The position numbers and the translations under genes were made by a program. Below, in pieces: positions 35,354 to 46,983 of a DNA stretch of 64,000 bases. A model generated the notes under the pieces. It was given only the letters and a program-made list of their open reading frames with translations, ran no database searches and was not told the origin of the DNA. The DNA is from Zychaea mexicana (lineage: Eukaryota; Mucoromycota; Mucoromycetes; Mucorales; Lichtheimiaceae), in the NCBI RefSeq assembly GCF_025766255.1, contig NW_026516688.1, positions 372,001 through 436,000 on the forward strand. The letters run 5' to 3'. How positions within the stretch are numbered: the stretch's first letter is position 1; every line of letters starts with the position of its first letter.

Positions 35354-37167
35354 ATGCTCAAAACCAGCAACCCTGACACTGAAAAGACAAAAACCTACCC
35401 GGATCCACATCATCGACCCTCTTTCCTATACTATGGCAAAACCTCTGACCCCGTCAAAACCAGCGTTCCTAACAGCAGCTCTATTGTGGACTTTCCACCA
35501 TCGTCATCGTGCTGCCAAACCAACCCTGCCATCCATACATCTTCTCGTCTTTCATGGCGCCACCCGTCAGCAAGCGAACCTCCACATGCAGCTTACTGGG
35601 ATCGTGCGACCAAAGTCATAAGCACCACATCAGATGGATATGACGACGACGACGACGAAGAACAACAAAAACAGCAGCGAAGAGGAGGAACAGGACAAGA
35701 CTATGACAGAAATGCGGGAGACTGGTATACGATATTTTTCAGCACCCGTCTTGCCCCCGTTCCACGAAAACGCCAATGGCCTGTCGTCTTTACATACATC
35801 ATTGTTCTTTTCTCGCTAGCCATCATGTCGGGTGAATTCATCATGAATCGTGAACTGTCTGGCGAGTTTTTCGAGTTTGATCCATTCAATCCAATGCTGG
35901 GACCTTCGACACAAACAATGATACAGTCTGGTGCTCGCTACATCCCTTGTATGAAAAACACCACAGTCATGCCACCAGACGAACGCTATGTATGCTTTAG
36001 CAAACCCTACGGAGCAGCACAGGACGGCTTTGCCGGAAGCAAAGATGATGATAACGAGCCCGAGGAAGATCTGAAGAGTTTAATCAATCCAGCATTTGCA
36101 TTATCGAACCGCAGAGTCACTGTACGCTCAACCTGTTCGCTGCAAGATGTATGTGGCATGGGTGGGTTTTTGATCGACACGATACCTGATCAGGGTTTCC
36201 GTTTCATTACCCCGCTCTTTGTCAACTCTGGTCTCATCCAACTTGGGTGCAATATGATTGGCCATGCAGTGATCGGTGTACGTCTGGAACGTCTTATCAA
36301 CAGCTTAAAGTTGACTCTTGTTTTCTTTGTCTCTGGAGTGTTCGGGAACTTGTTTGGTGCAAACTTTGGTCCTATAACATCACGTAAGTTTAAATAGTAA
36401 AAAAAAAACCTCACCTTTATCACTATTATGATGAACCATCATGCATAGTTGTACCTGCAAGAGAATACAACCTATCTCTTCATACTAAACTGTTTATAGA
36501 GTCAACGGGATGCAGTAGCGCCATTCTCGGTATGGCAGCATGTTTGTTCGTTGATCTCATATTATCGTGGCAGCAGCTGATACAACCTGTGCGACATCTT
36601 GCCAAAGTTATTGTTTTGACAGGTAAAATATAAGCTTTCATCTTCTCACATGCGTTATCCTGCTTATTCTATCAGAAATCTAATTAAAGGCTTTTATATT
36701 AGCCTTATGCTTTACGCTGGGACTATTGCCAGGGTAACATAGCATCTACATAGCAACGGCAGTATTACTGTCTGCTAGGACCACTCTATTGTTTTATTAA
36801 CTCTAATTGTTTGCATTATATTTTGTATAGGGCCGATAACTACTCTGATATTGGTGGTTTTATCGCTGGATTATTGTTGGGAATAGTTGTAGTACCACCG
36901 TTGCCACGAAAAAGTCGACGGAGCATGTTCTGTCTATGGATTACACGCACGATTGCCTTTGGAACCTTACTATGCTTATTTATCATCATGTCAAGACGAT
37001 TCTACGCAGCAGATGAACCAGACGAGGTAATTCCACTTTGTGTGTATGTCTTCTGGAAGAAATGCTAACCCAGGTAATCTTTCTCTGAATCCGTACAGTT
37101 TTGTCCATACTGCCGATATATCTCATGCTTGCCAGTACGAGGATCTTGTGATAGCGACGACATATAA
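35354..37167 (+). CDS. Rhomboid-family (S54-like) membrane protein, predicted inactive
   Basis: Five exons (35354-36383, 36500-36622, 36703-36733, 36831-37026, 37099-37167) sum in phase to 482 residues. There is a long acidic/Ser-rich cytosolic N-terminus, then a first membrane helix (FTYIIVLFSLAIMSG), an extracytosolic loop with the fungal rhomboid signature STCSLQDVCGMGGF, and the rhomboid core RFITPLF ... GNLFGANFGP. The catalytic Ser position is kept in STGCSSAILG (normally GASGA). The His of the dyad, normally in an AHIGG motif, is Asp here (NYSDIGGFIAG), and the TM2 oxyanion His (H-x3-N) is Gln (IQLGCN). It should therefore lack protease activity, like iRhoms. The Cys-rich tail FCPYCRYISCLPV resembles active fungal rhomboids. 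It may act as a membrane chaperone or trafficking adaptor; that is inference. Confidence 0.85.
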
Positions 37168-37534
37168 ACCATTTGCATTAACTTTACAAAAAGCATCATC
37201 ATTCCTATTAGACAATAACAACTCACAGCATTTATAAAAACAAGCATATCAAGTAATAGTAATACTTTTAGAAACATTGGAAATGGAGAACTTTTTTTTT
37301 GTTGTTGTGGAAAATGAAATCCAGAAAAAAAGAGGGGGAAAACGACAAGATAGAGAGAATAATAGAAGAGAAAAAGGGTGGCAAAGATATACAACAACAC
37401 GACAAGTAGATAGAAAGAGGTTAAGAAGAGGGTTTGTGTTTTTTTTAAAAGGTGTGTGTAAAAGAACAAGTACAGTAGGGTTAGAGCTAGTATGTGCTAT
37501 GTGTGGTGTGTGTGTGTGCGATACTTTTGTTGAT

Positions 37535-38931
37535 TTACTCTTCTTCAAGGATGGCATCTTCTTGCAAGGCTCCTCTGAGACGGCGCTCCTTTTCGTTTTC
37601 AAGCTGACCGTACAATAAGTACAGGGCACGCTCGTTTGCTTCACTGGGACCGGTGATGCTGAACATTCTTTCTCCACTCTCGTCATGCGGCAATTTAGCG
37701 ATGGAGATCCGGGATCCAGAAAGTCGGCGGATTTCCGAAATCTTTGCGCCACCCTTGCCTAGAATTCCAATACGTTTCTGCGTGAGTCCTCCCTTCTTGC
37801 CTTCTCTCACTCCTACATACCCACTACAGCGTTATTGAATACACATACCAATGATACAGCCGACCATGTCGCTAGGGATGGAGATGTGTTGGGTGCGGAC
37901 GTTAGGGTTGTTCAAAAAGTTTTGTTGCTGCGAAGAGATGGAGGTGCGACGGGGCTGCTGGTAATCGGAAAAGTCGGTACCATTGCCGGTGCGTGTGATG
38001 GAAGTACGACGGGATTGAGGTTGTTGCTGCTGCTGTTGCTGTTGCTGAGCAGTGTCGACCTTGGTGGGGTTGTACAAGATGGTGCCATAGGCACGCTCCT
38101 TGTCATCAATGAGACACTGACCAATCTCCAAGATAGCCAAGTTGACACCCTCCACAGTACCACGGACTTCAACAACACGTTCCGTGCTCTGGGGAAGCAA
38201 CGTTTTAGAGGCAATCATGCGCACACCAGAGGTGTCTTGAATATGCTTGATCTTTGCACCCTGACGGCCGATAACGGTGCCCATCAAGTTGTGCGAGATC
38301 AAAAGACGGATTGTGGCCATCACGCCGCCGCTGCCATTGTTGCTGGACGACGGGGAGATGGGAGAGGTAGGGGGAGTGGCGGGCGAAATGGGGTTGTCGA
38401 GAAGTGTTTGGGCGATTAAAGAATAGGCCTGTCAAATGAGGGTTTTAGTTACGATTATAGCAATAGCACGTTTTTTAACCAGTCCGCAAATTTACCTTGG
38501 CAACACCTTCAAGTGAGCCGCTGACGGTCAGGACACGGTCATGGACTCCTTGGATCACTTTGGAAACACCAGCCTTGACGCCGGTGGAGTCTCTCAGCTC
38601 CGCCACATTTTTGCCAGCTATTTTTTGTTATTGTTAGAAATTATCAACCAGGCCATCAAGTTCATGTATCCCTCATATATCCCTCTTCTACCACTATCCC
38701 TTTCTCTCTTTCTTCCTCACACCCATACACTCTCTCATATGCTCTGTTCCTGTAATCGTTTGGTTTTGGGTGAGTTTAGTGTTTACCTTTGCCAATGATA
38801 ACGCCAGCTTCTTTGGTCGATACTAAAGCACGTAAAGTGAGCTGGCCATCGTCTTGTTGAATTTCGTTATCAACGTTTTCAATTGTGTGATCATCAATAT
38901 GTTCGATGCTTCCGTTAGAAGGTTGAGACAT
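37535..38931 (-). CDS. Three-KH-domain RNA-binding protein (PCBP / Rnc1 / Hek2-like)
   Basis: Poly(C)-binding-type protein that binds single-stranded RNA and typically controls mRNA stability, localisation or translation. Four exons (38787-38931, 38496-38617, 37849-38428, 37535-37758) sum in phase to 356 residues. KH1 has VIIGKAGKNVAELRD, KH2 has LMGTVIGRQGAKIKHIQD, and KH3 has MVGCIIGKGGAKISEIR, so all three GxxG loops are intact. The KH1 and KH3 loops are each rebuilt across an intron, showing that the acceptors were chosen correctly. Between KH2 and KH3 lies a linker with a polyglutamine run (CAG/CAA repeat near 38020-38050) and two RRTSI motifs that look like basophilic-kinase sites. The gene is convergent with the rhomboid gene (367 bp apart). 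Confidence 0.88.
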
Positions 38932-40224
38932 GATCTGTTTGATTTATAATTGAGAACCATTGTTTTCGTGTTTTTCTTAATAATCTCTCCAGTTTAATTT
39001 ACTTACAGTAATTCAGTAGATGTTAGTAGTAAGGTCGGAATTGAGAAAGCAGTGGTAGACGATAGTGACTTTACGAAATTACACTATGTGTATGTTGAAA
39101 AGGAAGAGAGAGAGGAATAAAAGAGTGGTGTGTATATAAGGCTACAAAGAGGAACACGGAACTAGTGGAGGAGAGAGACGCGTAGAAAAAGGACGTGTGT
39201 GAGAGTGAGAGAGAGAGAGAGAGAGAGAATGTGACAGGTCGCTCAAGGAAGAGATGGACGAGAAGAGGTGAAAAAAAAATGTCAACGAGTTTGTCAAGTG
39301 AGAAAAGCTTCTTGAAACGACGCGAATCTTTTTCCCCCCCTCTCCAACGTGTTGCACCGTCACAAAAAAAAAAGTTTATGAAAGTTCGCACTACGTGACG
39401 ACTCCGATCAACGGGACCGACCCTTCTTGTTTGCGTCAGAGACTTTCATGAGACAATCAATCACCTTGCTACTATCAGATGGAACGGCAGTAGTTGATCT
39501 TGTCGATCAAAACAAAAACAAAGATGTTATTTATGATTGAGATAACCTTCTATAACACATTTATAATCTCTGCTATCCTACTCTGGGCCTTAGATGGATG
39601 ATGTACAGCAACAATAATTGTAACAGGACTCCTTCCTCCTTACCATGTTCCGCTTGCTACGTATAAAACCTCGGTTCCTAGTAGCTGGCATCAGTGCACA
39701 TATTCGCTACTTGTGTGTTTATAGAGTAATAAGCTATCTATGGACATAATGAAGATGATGATCTACCTACTATTAAAGAAATGTTTGAGAAGAGTACCTC
39801 GTAGCATGTTCAGACAATTATGATAGCTCTAAAAAAAGGCCTTGGTAGTGCTGCTGTGCTCCATAAACAGACGCAACTCCAGGCACAAAAGCAGTAATAC
39901 AGATTCGTAAGGGCTGCGCAAACATGCTAAAGATACCGCAGCAGCAACAGCGGGTAAATCTTTGAGGATTATAAATACCAGTCTGTTGCAGGGACGTTTG
40001 CCTGCTTTCACTAGATTTTTCATACATCCTTTTGTTATCCGCTCGCCACTTCTTCTACACAGTACGTATACAAAAGGGAATCCAACATGGTTTTGCTGAC
40101 CAACCCTTTCATTATTTGCGGAGTAACTCAACAACAATTTTGATATCAAGTATATATTTTTTCAAAACCCTTCAGATATATAGAACATTCTTCTTTGTCT
40201 CACACCCCGTCTGATACATTCAAA
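38932..40224. other. Divergent intergenic region KH gene / HEL2, with (GA)n
   Basis: About 1.3 kb holding the promoters of both divergent genes. A GA microsatellite lies at 39201-39228, close to the KH gene, in a G/A-skewed stretch. Short frames on both strands are not supported. Confidence 0.5.
39201..39228. repeat. (GA)n microsatellite
   Basis: Near-pure GA dinucleotide run about 270 bp upstream of the KH-protein ATG (GAGA/CT element when read on the KH gene's own strand). Confidence 0.85.
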
Positions 40225-42956
40225 ATGGACGCTGACAAGAAGGACAACAACAATAACGATCAAAAGGACGGTAAACAAAAGAACAATCGTCCTAAACAAC
40301 ATCGTCGTCGACCTCAACAACAGCAACAGCTAGGCGATGGCCAGGATCGTCAACCTTCACAAAGCGGCAGCAAGGCTCCTGCTAAAAAGCAGCACCATAA
40401 CCGCAAGCCGGCGAACAAAGCAAAGGGCAAAAAGGAATCAGAGCCAGCCTCTGCTTCTTTAAAGGAAAAGGAAAAGGATTCTGTTGCTAGTGACAATGAC
40501 GATGATAGTGACGACGCGTCGTCTGAAGCCAGTGGCGATCTGTGCTTCATTTGTACCGAACCCATTGTCACCTATGCCGTTGGTAACTGCGATCACCGTA
40601 CTTGCCACCTTTGCGCACTTCGATTACGAGCTTTATACAAGACGAAAAACTGTGCTTTGTGTAAGGTATGGGCGTTTGTATAATAGTGCTTTTCTTATGT
40701 GTGTGTGTATATTGATAGACTTGTTAAACTTTAAACAAATATATTTGATTGATATATCATTGTAGTCCGAACAAACGACTGTGATCCTTACCAAAGATTC
40801 CGAAAAGCCATTTGAAAGTTACAGCGATAAGGATGCTCCTCTTGTGGACAAGAAACTTGGCCTTCGTTTCGAGGACAAGCAGATTCAGCAGGACACAAAG
40901 TTGCTGTTGCAGTACAACTGCCCTGATCCAGATTGTGATGTAGCCTGCGATGGTGGATGGGGCGAGTTGAAACGGCACGTCAAGAAGGCCCATGACCGAT
41001 TCTTGTGCGACTTGTGCACTCGACACAAAAAGATCTTTGCTCATGAACATACCCTGTATACTTATACACATTATCAGAAGCATTGCAAGTACGGCGACAA
41101 GTCCTTTAACCCCAACGATGATACAGGTTTTAAGGGCCATCCCGAGTGTCATTTCTGTCGTGTGAGCTTCTACGGTGACGACGAACTCTATGAACATTGT
41201 CGCGATAAGCACGAACAGTGCCATATCTGTGTTCGTCAAGGTATTCGTCATGAATACTATGATGACTATGATGCCTTGGTAAGGGTTAACGAGAGCTCTA
41301 TGGTGTAGTAGTGGACTATAACTAAACCAAATTCTTCGGTTATTAGGAAAAACATTTCAAGAAGGAACACTTTCTGTGTGTCTATCGAGAATGTTTGGAT
41401 CGCAAGTTTGTAGTTTTTGATACGGATATTGATCTGAAGGCGCACGAGGTACGACACAGGGTTATGGAGAAGGAGAAATTGCGCTTGGTTCCCATGGGAA
41501 CGGCAACTGATGGGTGCGTTTTTTTTTGGATTGGGTTAAAAATTAGGTTGAGGAACATGGTGCATCCATGAACCGTCTTCCTCGCTCCAAGCAAGTTGAA
41601 GCACGTCGGGTGGATGTCGGTTTTGATTATGGAAGCTCAAGCTCAAGAGGCCATCAACACAACGAACGAAATAGAAGAAATAGACCACGTGGAGATGAGG
41701 ATTTAGAGACACCACAACCAACAAGAGCCCAACCTTCATCGCGTGACAATGTTTTGAATGACGCCGATTTCCCTGGTATCAGCGGTCAGCCTCACACAAG
41801 TTCTCAGCCACAACAACATCAACAACAAACACGATCAAGTAGTAACACTACAAGCAATAGTAGTGGCAGCAAACGACAACAAAAATCGACATTTAAAAAG
41901 CCAGCAGGTTTTGGCGCACTGTCTGACAACTGGCCTACTTTAGGTCAAAGTTCTACCTCCAACAACACCCAACAACAACAATCTTCTTCATCTTCGACTT
42001 CTTCAGCGGCAGCAGCAGCAGCAGCACCGCCCGAAATTGTTTCTCGTCATGCAGCATTTATGGAGCGTGTCTTTGATATGTTCAAAAGCCATGACAAACT
42101 CGATCGATTCCGCGCACTGACCACCGCTTACCGAAACTCAAATATAGATGTGGATACCTATGTCAGCTCAGTGGTTGATTTGTGCGATTCCAACGCGGAA
42201 CATGCGGGCAAGATCTTCAAGGGTGTAGAGGATTTGATGGATAACCAGGAGAAAAAATGGGAGGTCGTGCGTGCCTGGCGCAACAAACACACAGCGGTAA
42301 GTTGTTGTTAAAAATGGCACTTTCTGTAGAATGATAGCTCATGTGTATATGGCATTTATTAGATGGAGAATTTTCCAGTCTTGGATTCGCCTTCAATAGC
42401 AGCAGCACCTGCTGGTCACGGTACGTCCTCGCGTGTGCTCGTTATCAAGTCGCGCAACACCCGAGCTGGTGGTACCCGTTCGACAGGCAAGTCCAAGGCC
42501 GGTGTGTGGGACAGAGTAGCATCAGCCGCAAGTGGCGCATCAAGTGGCGTATCACCACGGTCATCTCCACACACCTCACGACCTAGCTCACCCGCACCGG
42601 CTTTATTCCCGACACCAAACATCACTGGCCCACGCACTGCATGGGCCGGCGGCCGTTCGACTAGCTCGGCTGCTGCCAAGAAGGGTGAGAGCTTCCCATC
42701 TCTGGGGGGATCGTCCAGCAAAGCAGCAGCAGCAGCAGCGACCCCGAAAAACCATTTCCCATCCTTGCCAACCGTATCCAAGCGACAACCCCTGGTCAGC
42801 ATGCGTCGCAACGCTTCCAATCCGCGGTTGAACGCTTGGGGAGGAGAACGACCCTCTGAAGCAGAATCTCCAGCCGAAGCTCCAGATGAGCAGACGATGG
42901 CCAAGAAAAAGAAGGGAAAGAAGAACAAGCAAGTTTTGTTGCGCGTTGGATTGTAA
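40225..42956 (+). CDS. HEL2: Ribosome-collision E3 ubiquitin ligase Hel2 / ZNF598
   Basis: RING and C2H2 zinc-finger E3 that recognises collided ribosomes and ubiquitinates 40S proteins to start ribosome-associated quality control. Five exons (40225-40665, 40766-41278, 41347-41448, 41547-42296, 42363-42956) give 799 residues. The N-terminus is Asn/Gln/Lys-rich and disordered. The RING follows with CFICTEPIVTYAVGNCDHRTC and CALCK. Then come the Hel2-type zinc fingers: CPDPDCDVACDGGWGELKRH, CDLCTRHKKIF, CHFCRVSFYGDDELYEHC and CHICVRQG. The C-terminal half is Ser/Gln/Pro-rich with FPSLGG and FPSLPT short motifs and a basic end (KKKKGKKNK). All intron positions are phase 0. Its quality-control role complements SKI2 earlier in the window. 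Confidence 0.93.
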
Positions 42957-43205
42957 AAAAATAGGAGGTGTACTCAAACGCAAGTTTTATACATACAAGT
43001 TCTATTTCTACACATACAATCCATTTCACTACACATAATCTATATATACTGTACACAACTGTTGTTTCTTTTGCATCTATCCTTCGACAACCCACCCACT
43101 AATACCATGTTGCCTCTTTCTATCTTATGCAGTATGTAGTTAATAGAATCAAGAGAGACATTTTGCTGTTGTAGATGTAGTAGGGAAAAAATGCAGTATT
43201 ATCCT

Positions 43206-44345
43206 TTAGAGTAGAGCAACTGTTGAATCATTAAATTCGATTGTATCCCACCCGCGTTCCTGTCTAGCCTTTGTCCAAGATCCAATAAACATTGGCTTGA
43301 ACAAAGAGTTGATCCCGCATCCGGTAATGTCGATCCATCTTAACTTTGGGAGCTGCTTGATAAGCTGTCCGACGCCTTCCTCGGTTGTCCTATTGAGAAA
43401 GGCCACCGAGACATAGACCAGTTCAGGGCATTTTTGTGCAATCACCGCAAGTGCGTCGTTGGTAACGTGCCAACATCGGACGAGATATAACAGCTGGAGG
43501 TTTGGGCAGGATTGTGCAATAGCAACGATGCTGGCGTCCGTAATATGATACAGCGAGTTGAGGCGTAGGTGTGTAAGGTTGGGCCAGCATTCCACGGCAT
43601 TAATCAGCGCATCGTCCGTGATTTTCAAAGAAAACGAGAGATCCACGTGGCGTAAATGTGGATTGACCTTGGTGGCCAGGTGAGATAGGCCCGCCGGCGT
43701 GATACCACGCACCAAGGGTACCCATAATCCCTTGAGTTGTGTTATAGAAGAAGAAGATGATGATGATGATGGTGGTCCGTTTTTGCTGCAATATTCTAAA
43801 ACTTGATCACCGAGTCGTTCACAACCGCCCACGTCGATATAGGCAATCGAAGATGCGCACCGGCCAAGAACGACGGCTATATCTTTAGGCGATACGCTAC
43901 TGCCCAGCCACTCTGCCTCTTTTTGAGTCGTGTCGAGTTCTGGGTAATTGTCGTCGATATGTTCCAAGCCAGTACGATTGAAATCAATAGCTTCTACTCG
44001 AACGTAGCCGGGTGGTGCGCCGTGCTGCTTCCACACCTTACTGAATCGAGAAGACGGAGCAAGTTTCGGTGACGGCCGGAGAACGAGCGATTGGACGTAT
44101 TGGCCCATGGTGAAGTCGGGATTCGCCATGGTACGGACGAGACAATCCCAGTGGTGCGGTGTGGAAACATAGAGATGGCGATAGAGTCGTGGCATGGCCT
44201 CGGCGTACCATGATTTGGACACTTGGGCGAGCTGTGTTAAATCAGATCGCGGTGTGTGATCGAGTATGGTCGATATCAGCTCTGGTGGCAGCGGTGGTAC
44301 TTTTGTGTTGCTGGGTTTTTTGTCAGGGATCCAAAATATATGCAT
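43206..44345 (-). CDS. F-box / leucine-rich-repeat protein
   Basis: Single-exon protein of 379 residues. F-box near residues 17-60 (PPLPPELISTILDHTP, then LAQVSKSWYAEAMPRLYRHL), followed by LRRs of the cysteine-containing AMN1/FBXL type: LRHVDLSFSLKITDDALI, LTHLRLNSLYHITDASI, LQLLYLVRCWHVTNDAL, LRWIDITGCGI. A short polyserine run interrupts the LRR region (about 43745-43770). It probably presents substrates to SCF; the target is unknown. It is unrelated in detail to the F-box protein at 7.7 kb. It is convergent with HEL2 (249 bp apart) and divergent from the lipase gene (306 bp between ATGs), so it probably shares a promoter region with the lipase. Confidence 0.82.
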   Translation of the reverse strand: MHIFWIPDKKPSNTKVPPLPPELISTILDHTPRSDLTQLAQVSKSWYAEAMPRLYRHLYVSTPHHWDCLVRTMANPDFTMGQYVQSLVLRPSPKLAPSSRFSKVWKQHGAPPGYVRVEAIDFNRTGLEHIDDNYPELDTTQKEAEWLGSSVSPKDIAVVLGRCASSIAYIDVGGCERLGDQVLEYCSKNGPPSSSSSSSSITQLKGLWVPLVRGITPAGLSHLATKVNPHLRHVDLSFSLKITDDALINAVECWPNLTHLRLNSLYHITDASIVAIAQSCPNLQLLYLVRCWHVTNDALAVIAQKCPELVYVSVAFLNRTTEEGVGQLIKQLPKLRWIDITGCGINSLFKPMFIGSWTKARQERGWDTIEFNDSTVALL

Positions 44346-44651
44346 GAGAGACAGAGAGAGGGAAAAAGGCTGTAGGAAGAGGAGGGAGAGAGAGAAAAAA
44401 GAAGGAGAAGGTTATGTGCGAAAAATTAGAGTGCTAGGAAGGGTATAACCACGAATGAACAAAAATACAAAAGCAGCTAATGCAAGCGCCCCGAGAGACG
44501 CACCAACGCTTGGATCGTCGACCCGACGACCAAAAAAATCCATGCAACAGCGTCTTTTTTCTATTGTCCGATCGATAATCACTTGTTAGTACACCTCCTC
44601 CCTCCTTCTCTTTCGTCTTTCTTCCTTTTAACCTTCTCTACATTTGGTAAC
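44346..44651. promoter_or_regulatory. Shared divergent promoter region, F-box (-) / lipase (+)
   Basis: Only 306 bp separate the two divergent start codons. The left part is purine-rich on the plus strand, and the right part is pyrimidine-rich, so each gene has a CT-rich leader on its own coding strand. No clear TATA box was seen. Co-regulation is possible but not shown. Confidence 0.5.
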
Positions 44652-44735
44652 ATGCTTTCGATACCTATCCTTGATCGACTGTCGTTTCGTGACTACCAAG
44701 GGTATGTCCACCGTGGTCCGTCTTTTCGCTGCATG

Positions 44736-44773
<38 letters not shown>

Positions 44774-46800
44774 GCAGGCACTCTGACACGAACAATTCTC
44801 TTTGTCTTCATTTAGGCTTATCCTCACTGTCCTGTTCTTTGCTTTTGAAAGTCTTGTGCGCGTAATCGTTACTATTCTTCCCAGCTTTGTAATTCAAGGT
44901 ATCGATGCCTTTATTGCAACGTTAGTTCCAATGATTCCCCATTTAACATTTTTCAGAACATACAATGTTCAAGCTTTTGGTTGTTGTTGCTAATCACCTC
45001 AAACTATACCTTTTATATACAAATAAGCGTATTCCCATGGCTTTCCAAGAATGATGACCACCCTCATGTCAGTCCATTAGAGAAAGCTGAATCTTTCGAC
45101 CATTTGATGCGAATTTGGTAAGTGTATGACCGAGACGGGAAAAGCTTCCCTTAAACCCCCAACGTCAAGCTTCTCGAGCCTTTTTTTCCAGTATACACAC
45201 ACACACACACTTCAGTCTTGAATTGCTCACGCTGTGTATAGGCAAAAATATGACTTTGAACAGCACGTGGTTCGAACAAAGGACGATTATCTTTTATGTG
45301 TACATCGGATACCAGCAGTAAAGCAGCAAACAACAACAAAGCAACGGACGTTGAAACCGTCAAAACAATCGTCGGACACGACATCGAAAATTCATGTGAT
45401 AGACAATCTCGATAATTTCGACAAGCAATTCCCACCCGTACCCGACAATGCAACCTACAAGCCCGTTGTCTTGCTCTATCATGGCTTCCTGATGTCGTCC
45501 GAAGTGTGGGTGTGCAATGTAGACGAGCACCGAAACTTGCCACTGTTGTTGGCAGAAAAGGGCTATGACGTATGGCTAGGAAACGCACGTGGAAATAAGT
45601 ACAGCCAGAACCATCTGTGGCGTAATCCACGGTACCACGAGTTTTGGGAGTTTTCTCTAAACGAATACGCTATATACGATCTTCCTAACGTAGTGGATGT
45701 AAGTCTTGGTCTCTTTAGTATCAGCGAGAATGTGCGTCCAAGAGGAAGGCAGCTGCTTGTTGTTTTGGTGGTACAGTAGGTGCTTCCTCCTCTCACGTGA
45801 GCTAATAATGACATGTCGATGATGTACTACCACAGTATATCCTAGATCATACAGGTGCTCCCAACTTGACGTACATTGGATTCTCGCAAGGCACTGCCCA
45901 AGCGTTTGCGGGTCTTTCCATCAACCCGGCTCTGAACCGCAAAATTAACCTGTTTATTGCCATGGCGCCTGCTACTACGCCCAAGGGGCTTCATCACCCG
46001 CTGATTGACGCATTCGTCAAGGCAACGCCTTCTGTCATTTACCTCTTGTTTGGCAGGAAAACGCCGCTAAAACTTGCATTGTTCTGGCAACGCATTATAT
46101 CTCCGCCCATGTTTGTTAAAGTGATTGACGCCAGCGTCGGGTTCCTTTTCGGATGGACTGGACGAAACATGACTGCCGATCAAAAGCTGGTTAGCTATCA
46201 ACATCTTTATAGTCTGACAAGTGTCAAGTCGCTCGTGGTAAATGCCTCTCTCTCTCTCTCTCTCTTTCCTATTTTTGTGCACTTCCGCAAGGCTGCGTTT
46301 TGTGTGTGTTAACTGTCTCGTGTATGTAGCACTGGTTCCAAATCATCCGTACAGGCCGATTCCAGATGTATGATGAGCTACCAAGCCGCCTTCCTTATCA
46401 CACTTCCAACGCTGTTGCAGACCATCTTCCTCCACGATTCACTACCAAACAGATTACTACTCCTATCGCCATATTCTATGGCGGCTCTGATTCTCTAGTT
46501 CAGTTTGACGTGCTCTCTGCTGACCTGCCGTCACCACTTGCCTACGTAAAGGCGATCAAACGATGGGAGCATCTTGACTTTTTATGGGCAGAAAAGATCG
46601 AAGATATTGTGTTTCCTGATATTTTAAAACTGTTGCAACATTTCAATAGCCCAGCCAATAGCACTGTCACCCCTCGTCCTATTCCTCCACTCGATGCCAA
46701 AGTATTCGACTACAGCAACAGTACGAGTAGCAGCAGTAGAATTATTAGTGATGATGACGAGCTTAGCACAAGTGCAAGGAAGCTTGGAAATCAGGACTAG
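44652..46800 (+). CDS. Steryl ester hydrolase / acid-lipase-like alpha/beta hydrolase
   Basis: Membrane-anchored alpha/beta-hydrolase of the Tgl1/Yeh1/Yeh2 (acid lipase) family, which hydrolyses sterol esters, often at lipid droplets or the plasma membrane. Six exons (44652-44701, 44816-44920, 45028-45117, 45242-45698, 45836-46237, 46330-46800) sum in phase to 524 residues. An N-terminal hydrophobic segment (LILTVLFFAFESLVRVIV) precedes the partially conserved AB-hydrolase N-terminal lid region YDFEQHVVRTKDDYLLCVHR. Catalytic elements are visible: oxyanion motif LLYHGFLMSSEVW, nucleophile elbow GFSQG, acid region YGGSDSLV and the final histidine in WEHLDFLWA. A disordered Ser tail follows. 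The second intron lies between hydrophobic and linker regions; its donor at 44921 was chosen because the more upstream GT breaks the frame. Confidence 0.88.
44736..44773 (+). repeat. (CTA)n microsatellite in lipase intron 1
   Basis: About 12 uninterrupted CTA units lie within the first intron of the lipase gene, shortly before a CTGCAG. The unit is trinucleotide but intronic by the chosen splice sites. Confidence 0.88.
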
Positions 46801-46983
46801 ACAATATATAAAACTTGAAAGAGCGAATTGTCCTTTCTTCTTTGCTGTTTGGATTGTTAGATAATAGTTGTTATACTTTCGTGCGGGGTAGTAGTAAGTT
46901 TTTGTATATATAAAAGGCAGGGATTATCGAATGTAAAAGGTGACGGGGATAGAAGAGGGTAAGAAGAAAAAGAAAACTATACA

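Noticed and set aside
37835..38419. 194-codon plus-strand frame
   Set aside because: It lies opposite the well-supported KH2-KH3 exon on the minus strand and shows no domain.
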